Below, piece by piece: positions 57,518 through 64,000 of a DNA stretch of 64,000 nt. The position numbers were made by a program, and so were the translations under genes. Each line of letters begins with the position of its first letter. Within the stretch, counting starts at the first letter, position 1. Source of the DNA: Thermothelomyces thermophilus ATCC 42464 (Eukaryota > Ascomycota > Sordariomycetes > Sordariales > Chaetomiaceae); contig NC_016477.1 of NCBI RefSeq assembly GCF_000226095.1, forward strand, positions 4,030,001 through 4,094,000, read 5' to 3'. The notes beneath the pieces were generated by a model that ran no database searches, was not told where the DNA came from, and saw nothing but the letters and a program-made list of their open reading frames with translations.

Positions 57518-58945
57518 ATGTCTGCCACAATGAATTGTCAGGAACGTCATGAATCAGGACACGAAGCATCTCCTTGTGGGTATGCTGGCGTGATCGGTGC
57601 GGGCATTGCTGGTCTCGCAGCTTCCATTGCCCTTCGCCGCGCGGGTTGGGATGTGGAGGTATTCGAGAGGTCACAATTCAAGAACGAGGTTGGCGCCGCA
57701 ATCACCATGACGCCCAACGCCGCCCTGGTCTTGAGTCGCTGGGGTTTCGACATGGAAAAGGCAATGGCAATGCCAAATCGGTCACTGGTAATCCGTTCGG
57801 CCACAGATCCTTCCGTTACCCTGCAGCGACAAGATTTTGCCGACGGCGATGGGGTGCTGAAAAATGGGGTATGGTTATTTCACCGCGTGGACTTGCACAG
57901 CGAGCTGAGGAACCTTGCTACGGCGCCGCCTACGGACGTGATTCCTGCAGCTCCCGCGCAGATCAAGTTGGGATACAAGGTCGAGGGGTTGGATTGCGAG
58001 AGTGGAGTTATAAGGCTGGCCAATGGCCAGACTATCCACAAGGATTTGATCGTTGTTGCGGATGGCGCACATGCAAGTGTTCCCTGGAAGGAGTCAATGC
58101 TTGTGCAATTCATCTACTAACATAGAACACGATTGATACAGAGTCAGCTGATTTCCGAAGTCGCCGGACATCCCTGCGAAGCCCGCCGAAACGGCCGATC
58201 CATCTATCGCTGGCTAGTTCCCATGGACATCGTCATGGCCGACCCGGAGCTCGGGTCCGTCTACAGCAGCGAGCACTCCGGTTTCGTGGCGTGGCTGGAT
58301 CCGAGCACCCGAGCGTTCTGGGTCAGCTATGTGTGCCGCGGTGGCAAGGTGCTGAACATCGCTCTCGTGCACGATACGCAACCCGACCGTGACGAGGACG
58401 GGGTGTGGCACTCGCAGGTGCCAAGGGAAGAGGTCCTCTCCGTAGCCCAAAACTTCCATCAGTCGATCAAAAGGATGATTTTCATGCCTACTGAGGATGG
58501 CATCCACGTTCATCATGCGAAAACACGACCGCCGCTGGACAGCTTCGCCCGCGCCCGCACCGTGGTAGTGGGCGACGCAGCACATGTCATGATGCCCTCC
58601 CACGCCGCTGGCGCGGGTATCGCCATCGAGTCGGCAGCCTCACTGGAAGTTCTTTTTCGGGAAGTTGACGGAAAGGATGGCCCGACCGTGAGATACCGAC
58701 TCCGGCTCTTTGACAAATTGCGCATCCCTCGATGCAACCTCACCATGTTGGTATCCAATAGTCCCCAGGGTCAACCCCGGAAATCCGGTGTGGTAGATGA
58801 GATACGCAAATTCTACCAGGGACCGTTGCCACCTTCTGATGCCCTGCCGTACTCCAAAGCCTGGAGAGATGTACTCTTTGGACACGACGAATTCCGGGCT
58901 GCCGAGAAACTGTTGGGGGATGAAGGGGTAGAGGTCAAAACGTAA
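57518..58945 (+). CDS. FAD-dependent monooxygenase (class A, salicylate hydroxylase-like)
   Basis: Two exons, 57518-58078 and 58142-58945, giving 454 aa. The 63-nt intron has a GTGTTC donor, a clear CTACTAAC branch point and a TACAG acceptor, with phase 0. N-terminal Rossmann fingerprint VIGAGIAGLAASIALRRAG (about residues 25-43) and VEVFERS bind FAD. The middle DG motif is VVADGAHAS. The GD motif VVVGDAAHVMMPSHAAGAGIAIESA (about residue 325) contacts the FAD ribityl chain. The family hydroxylates aromatic or otherwise activated substrates with NAD(P)H and O2; the substrate is not predictable here. No signal peptide or membrane anchor is evident at the N-terminus. It lies about 15 kb from the NRPS start, with unrelated genes between, so a tailoring role is possible but weakly supported. 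Confidence 0.92.
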
Positions 58946-59917
58946 TTACCGTGCATAATCAGCAGGAGATGGTCGAATGCCATTGAACGGATGCTGCTTG
59001 TGGGGGGCGATAACTTGACATGGGATGATTTCTGTGTCCAGTCTTTTAGCTGTCGGTTGAGTTCATGTTGCTGTTAGGAGTCTCGCAACCCCCGAAGTGC
59101 CTGATTCGCATTTATCCGCACCTGAGTCCCTCGCCGAATTCAGAAGTAAGGAAACTGTCAGTTGCTTGACCAAACTCTGATGGGCAGAGCTAACATGTAC
59201 TGAGGGCGAGGGGAAGGTAACGGTAACATTGAACTCATCTATTTCCCAACCCATTTTTGGGTTGAACCACACATCACCACATTCCGAATTAATAGGCTTT
59301 CAAAGTGGCCCTTGGGGTGTTCTAGAATGACCTGGTCGACCTTCCATAGTTAAACCCCCCGCATTGAAGCGAGTCCCGTTGGTGACACCGTTCCAATAAA
59401 AGGTCCAGTCACCGGGCTCATCGTTGCGTCTGTGATATTGAACCACCGGGTTTAGGCGCCCCATGCGACCCTTCTGAGGCCACGGCGAGACGGAATATTA
59501 TCTCACGCTGGCCCTGCCAATGCTCACTCTGGCCGGTAAAATCGGCAACCGTTCATTTAGCCTCATCAAGGTTTGCCCTCGTATAACCCAACAATGCTCC
59601 GGATAGTGTTTGTTACCACCTCTTCAGTCGTGATATTAATTCCAGAGCACGCTTGGCACCACCTTTCCGACTGCGGATGCCGCCAACCCCCCCGCGGATC
59701 TCTGATTTACCGCCGGCAGTCGAGCTTTGGGGAAAAGCTGGCACCGACCGACGGCATGCACTGCGCGAAGGTTGCCGGGCTTCATAATTATCTGCACGAT
59801 GACTCCCACCCCTCCCATCTGGGAGATCTGCGCGTTTGCTCTCGTCGATCACGCACACATCACGCACATCCTCCCTACTCTCTGTAGCGGCACGGACCGG
59901 GAGCGGCTGCTGAAGAA
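58946..59917. other. Intergenic region
   Basis: About 970 bp. A short minus-strand frame (59300-59497) is protein-like but has no recognised domain or start codon. The rest shows nothing beyond shadow frames. The chitin-binding gene's promoter should be in its right part. Confidence 0.5.
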
Positions 59918-60886
59918 ATGAGATCCATCTATCTCGGACTGGCGGCGGCGGCCTTGTGCTGGGCCGGCGCCCTCAGCGATCCAGCGGCGGCGAAAGACGA
60001 AGCCGAGTTGGCGGCGGCCTTGGTCGGGCGGCACCGGCTTTCAAGGTCCAATAATAACGGGCACCGCTTCGCGAGCAGCAACCTGGCTGAACTTGGTGTG
60101 CGCCAGTCTACCGGCCAATGCGGCCCCGAATACGGGAGATGCCCCGGAGATCTCTGCTGCTCCGAGTACGGCTTCTGCGGAGACTCGATCGACCATTGCC
60201 ATCCGCTCTTCCGCTGCCAGCCCGATTATGGCACTTGCGGATGGCCCAGGGACCCTCCGGCCACGTCGACATCGTCATCGACTCCGCCCGCAAGCTCCAG
60301 CTCCAGTACGAGCACGTCTCAGCAACCGCCATCTACGACCTCGAGCAGCACTATTACCAGCATTCCGTCCTCGACGTCGACTTCGTCCGGCCCGACCCCA
60401 ACCGGCCCTCTCGAGGTCACCAAGGACGGCAGGTGCGGCAACAACACCATCTGCGTTGGCAACCCCAACTTCGGCCCCTGCTGCTCCCAGTTCTTCTGGT
60501 GCGGCTCCTCGGAGGAGTACTGCGGCGCCGGCTGCCAGAGCCAGTTCGGCGCCTGCATGGGCGTCCCGGGCATTCCCGGCGAACCGCCGAACAACATCAC
60601 CACCAGCTCCACCACGAGCAGCTCGACGACGGCGACGGCGACCTCCACCACGGTCACCTCCAGCAGCAGCACCACCAGCACCTCGTCGTCCCCTCCCGCC
60701 TTCACGCTGCCCCCCGGCCAGGTGTCCAGCACCGACGGCAGGTGCGGCAACAACGTGAACTGCCTCGGCTCCCAGTTCGGGCGCTGCTGCAGCCAGTTTG
60801 GCTGGTGCGGCGAGGGCGACACCTACTGTGGCTACATCGCCGGCTGCCAACCCAACTTCGGGTACTGTGATCCCCGCCCGACGTGA
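59918..60886 (+). CDS. Secreted protein with three hevein-type chitin-binding domains
   Basis: Intronless, 322 aa from ATG 59918 (MRSIYLGLAAAALCWAGALS, a signal peptide cleaved around residue 20-25). Three cysteine-rich chitin-binding type 1 modules (eight-Cys hevein fold) lie at about residues 68-108, 170-209 and 270-318, with CCSEYGFCG, CCSQFFWCG and CCSQFGWCG cores. They are separated by long Ser/Thr/Pro-rich linkers likely to be O-glycosylated. No catalytic domain follows, so it is a lectin-like binder of chitin or chitooligomers in the wall or outside the cell. Such proteins protect hyphae from chitinases or mask chitin; which applies here is inference. It ends TGA right after ...GYCDPRPT. 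Neighbours give no functional hint. Confidence 0.93.
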   Translation: MRSIYLGLAAAALCWAGALSDPAAAKDEAELAAALVGRHRLSRSNNNGHRFASSNLAELGVRQSTGQCGPEYGRCPGDLCCSEYGFCGDSIDHCHPLFRCQPDYGTCGWPRDPPATSTSSSTPPASSSSSTSTSQQPPSTTSSSTITSIPSSTSTSSGPTPTGPLEVTKDGRCGNNTICVGNPNFGPCCSQFFWCGSSEEYCGAGCQSQFGACMGVPGIPGEPPNNITTSSTTSSSTTATATSTTVTSSSSTTSTSSSPPAFTLPPGQVSSTDGRCGNNVNCLGSQFGRCCSQFGWCGEGDTYCGYIAGCQPNFGYCDPRPT

Positions 60887-61839
60887 CAATTTTAACCCTT
60901 CCAACGAGTATTATTAGGCAAGGGCTTTATGTAAATAGGGACGACCAGGGGAGAGTTATATTAGTACGGTGGTGCGGAGCTTGTCACTTAATTATCATTG
61001 GACTGAGAGTACTTTGCTGGTATCGAGTGTGTCGAAACCTGATTGCGAGACTGTATCTCCCTGAAAGCCCGCTTCCGTTGTTTTGCTTTTGATTCATTTT
61101 GCTGCCTAGACATGGAGAGTCAGAGGCATGATTACCTAGGTACCGAGTACGTCTTGAAGAATATACCTTCGTACACTACTGGTAATGACGAAAGCCGCTG
61201 CTTGCCTGACGTCACGAAGCATCTGCCCCATCTAAGCATATTATTCTTCCTCTTTTACTCCTCTCACTTCAGACATGTGTTTCCCATGAACTGTTGGCTC
61301 AAGACACTTTTCGCAAGCCCAGTTAATGGTCGCCCCCAATAGCATTGCGCTGACTATAAAACTAATACTCTTGTTGCGTCTGCTGGAATTAAGTTTAATA
61401 CTGGAAAACTCCTAGGCAGGGTGTGACTGGTCCGATCCGGTTGATCCAATGCAACAAGCACCCGCCAAGCGTGAAGGCCTATACTTAAAGAGTCCCGGGT
61501 TTTCAACAGCCAAAGCTAGGTATCTGACCGTCTAGCGAGCCAACTTATGAAGAAACTGTATTGCTCGCCTGTCCCTATCCATGCAATGGGGACAATGTGT
61601 TGATGACCACTCCGTAATATGCTGCTCTCTAGTAGCCCACCAATCAACTACTACGATTGAACAAATTACCATTAGTCAAGATTCGATTGCGGTTGTACTT
61701 GCGGTTGTACATCTGCCGCATGGGTTGCATCGGTCGGGCTGGTGCTTGGCCGTTCGGTGATGTTTTTAGACGCCTTGTTCCTGAGTTGTCTCTCAGACTC
61801 TTGCTTTTCGATCTCGTTCCTTCACTCGCAGTCAGCGGT
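60887..61839. other. Intergenic region
   Basis: About 950 bp between convergent genes (chitin-binding + and aquaporin -). No coding frame, RNA or repeat was recognised. Confidence 0.55.
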
Positions 61840-62903
61840 CTACAACGATAGAGGGACAAGCCGGGAGGGGGAAATCGATTGCGGGTCGGCGTACCAATCC
61901 TGACTGGGGTTGCACTCCTTCCACCGGAGGTACTTAAGCAGGACGTAGAAGGCACATGCAAGGAGGGACCCAAGGAGGGGTCCCACCCAATAGATCCAGA
62001 AGTACCCGGGAAAGCTGTGGTTCACGACCGCCGGGCCGAGAGACCGAGCTGGGTTCAACGACCCTCCCGTGAAGTAGACCCCTTTTTATTCATTAATAGT
62101 CAACAAAAAAAAAAAAACAACTTTAGACGCACACAGTCCGTATGAGATGATAAGTTATGCGAACATACCAATAAGCTCTGCCAGGAAGAAGGCGATTCCT
62201 ATCCCGATCGGAGCGAGGAAGGTCGACTTGTGCTTCTCAGCGGCGAGCATGATGATGACAAAGACGAGCTGGGCGGTGAGAAACATCTCGATGAACAAGC
62301 CTTGCGAGATGCTGGCCCCTCCGCCCAGCGTCGTTGCCACCATCATCGGACCGGGAAAGAGTGCCGAGACAACGGCGGCGGCAGCGATGCCCCCGATGAA
62401 TTGAGCAATCACAACGACCAAGACTCGGATGCCGGAAAGCCCTCCAACCAGAAACAGGGCGAGAGCGACCTTGACGACCCCTTGTTTCAGCCATAACGTA
62501 AATGTTTTGTTTTCCTCTTCTTCTTCTTCAGCTATCGTTGGAGAGGAATCAGTCAGCGACTTACAACAGGATTGAAGAGTCCACCAGTGACCCGGTAAAA
62601 GGCCCAGACATTGGCCATCAAGCTGAGGCCAAAAGCGAGAGCGATGAACATGAGATTGGAAGTGTTGGGCAGAGGAGTGTCACTTCCTGCCGGAGGGGTC
62701 GGAGGGGGAGTGTTGGCGATTTGCGTGCCCGCGAAGGAGAAGAACAGGAACAGGAAGGTGCCGACAAACTCCCCCAGAGCGGCCACTATGTTGTTACGGG
62801 CCGTGAGAGGCCGGGTCAGCATGGGCAGCCTCCCAGAGGACTCATTCTGATTCGCAGTGTCCGAGGCAAAGGAGAACAGGCGGAGTCTCCTGGAAGAGTT
62901 CAT
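61840..62903 (-). CDS. Aquaporin / MIP-family channel
   Basis: Three exons on the minus strand: 62903-62565, 62469-62169 and 62081-61840; 293 aa, all junctions in phase. The start is the first in-frame ATG ([10 protein letters not shown]). About 45 N-terminal residues precede the first helix ([18 protein letters not shown]). First half-helix motif is FNPV rather than NPA; the second is SLNPARS, canonical. Six hydrophobic helices fit the family (including [33 protein letters not shown] and [23 protein letters not shown]). Membrane channel for water or small neutral solutes. The asparagine pair is kept, so conduction is plausible, but the altered first motif may change selectivity. Intron 2 carries a T run. 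C-terminus: ...SRLVPLSL. Confidence 0.92.
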
Positions 62904-63763
62904 GACGGCAGTTTCTACTCTCGAAGGAGCTTGGGGGGACAATAAGGTCGCTTATGGTGTAGGTAGCAGTACAGGTCTTCCACCTCGAAATGGGTGAACA
63001 CTTGTGTGCAAGCTAAAAAATGTTAGCTCCTCTTATACCCCCCCCACAAGAAGTCCTAGTCGGGAACCAGTTCGGCTGGCATTGGATGCCCATTCCCACA
63101 AACAAGGATGTTACGCTTCATTACGTCTACATACAGGACACTCCAAAAACTATTACGTTGATGTCTCGTATCTGCCCTAAACCCCGCGAACTGTTGGTGG
63201 AGTGGCGCCGGAACCGTCTGGATCCTTCGGACCAGAAACTGGCACTTTTGTCAACTCGGCATTCAGCATCGGAAGAGGCATGCTTTTGCTGCTCGGGAGC
63301 GACCCTAAAACGAAGCTATCTCGGCTTTTCCAGAGATCTATTGTCTAGTGGTGGGGAGTTTGCGCGTTTTTGACAAACAAGTGACATGTGCCAAGCGGAA
63401 CGGAACAGCAGCAGAGAGAGAGCTATCTTTTACGATCTACTGTGTAATTATCGGGAAGCGGAGCACAACGATGGCCAACTAGATCGAGGCGTGGGTTGTT
63501 TGCCAGACGTAGCGTGTGGAGGATCGGTCTAGGCCTCGCCCGCCTGGGTCCCGGCGGCGGTTCCGACATGGGCGGATATGGGCCACATGTAATCCGTATG
63601 TATGTTATGTATGTACATACATACATACAATACAATACATACTTTCAGCACGAAGAGATCGGCCCGCGACGACGTCGAGCTATATGCCATCTTTGAACCG
63701 CGCAACAGGCACACCACACTCCTAACCCCCACTCGTCGCCCGCGTTCTGCAGTGACAACTTTA
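62904..63763. other. Intergenic region
   Basis: About 860 bp. Frames here (for example 63020-63373 plus) show no domain. A TACATACATACATACAATACAATAC microsatellite is at 63614-63640. It holds the aquaporin promoter and the 3' UTR of the gene at the window edge. Confidence 0.5.
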
Positions 63764-64000
63764 CTAGGCTGTAGGCACTGGGACACCGCTGATGCTGGCC
63801 AACTCATCCAGCAGCTCGTCCTGCAGCTTCACATCTCCGGCAACGGCACTCGGCTGTCTCTCTCTCGACTTGAAAAAATAGCCGCCCCGGCTCCATCCGG
63901 CCTCGCCTTCCCCCAGTGCGAGCATGACATAGGTGTCGACGCCGTCGTCGACCCTGTCCGGGGCCGAGGGCCCGCCCATATTGGTGGGCACCCAGCCCGG
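63764..64000 (-). CDS. Short-chain dehydrogenase/reductase, C-terminal end (5' part off-window)
   Basis: Only the last 78 or so residues are present; the frame is open to the window edge. It opens with PGWVPTNMGGPSAP, the substrate-loop and post-catalytic PGxVxTxMG motif of NAD(P)-dependent SDR enzymes, followed by GYFFKSRE and a helical tail ending in SGVPVPTA. The Rossmann fold and the YxxxK site are outside the window, so the cofactor and substrate are unknown. Confidence 0.72.
   Translation of the reverse strand, partial: PGWVPTNMGGPSAPDRVDDGVDTYVMLALGEGEAGWSRGGYFFKSRERQPSAVAGDVKLQDELLDELASISGVPVPTA

Noticed and set aside
63020-63373. 117-codon plus-strand frame as a gene
   Set aside because: No domain, no signal peptide and ordinary intergenic composition.
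1-64000. CRISPR array, bacterial operon or prophage
   Set aside because: No regularly spaced short repeats with unique spacers; all genes are eukaryotic with spliceosomal introns.

Overview
This is a stretch of a filamentous ascomycete genome, most likely Sordariomycetes. Short spliceosomal introns (52-150 nt mostly, with GTRWGT-type donors and CTRAY branch points), GC-rich coding sequence, fungal-type PDR and MRP transporters, and an AT-rich retroelement block whose in-frame stops are mostly TAG in place of Gln or Trp codons (repeat-induced point mutation, RIP) all point there. The species cannot be read from the sequence.

Layout: 1-7560 is RIP-degraded Ty3/gypsy chromovirus sequence with two tandem LTRs and a second, independent pol remnant. 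At about 7.6 kb the composition switches abruptly to normal gene-rich DNA. Next come a GCN4-like bZIP regulator (8053-8913, +), a PDR-type (ABCG) ABC transporter (11173-16184, +, 4 exons), a giant nonribosomal peptide synthetase (17231-42286, -, 10 exons, about 7984 aa) and, divergent from it, an MRP-type (ABCC) ABC transporter (45115-50956, +, 12 exons). These four genes form a plausible biosynthetic cluster: regulator, synthetase and two exporters of different classes. To the right lie genes that need not belong to it: a secreted acidic repeat protein (54826-55470, +), an intron-containing tRNA-Arg (55910-56021, -), an FAD monooxygenase (57518-58945, +), a secreted three-domain chitin-binding protein (59918-60886, +), an aquaporin (61840-62903, -) and the 3' end of a short-chain dehydrogenase (63764-64000, -).

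The synthetase is the centre of interest. Its reading frame can be closed through nine introns with every junction in phase. The domain order I read is: half C - A1-T1-E1 - C2-A2-T2 - C3-A3-T3-E2 - C4-A4-T4 - C5-A5-T5-E3 - C6-T6 - C7-T7*. Epimerases sit in every other module, so the predicted chain alternates D-L-D-L-D and, if the A-less sixth module is loaded, ends in L. Odd points: the first condensation domain lacks its catalytic half, the sixth module has no adenylation domain, A5 has Gln where the A10 motif has its catalytic Lys, and the last carrier domain has Ile where the phosphopantetheine Ser should be. From memory the layout recalls the Fusarium NRPS4 (fusahexin) type of synthetase; this is a hypothesis only.

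No gene outside the NRPS and its neighbours looks like a tailoring enzyme inside the cluster core; the FAD monooxygenase 15 kb away is the only candidate in the window.
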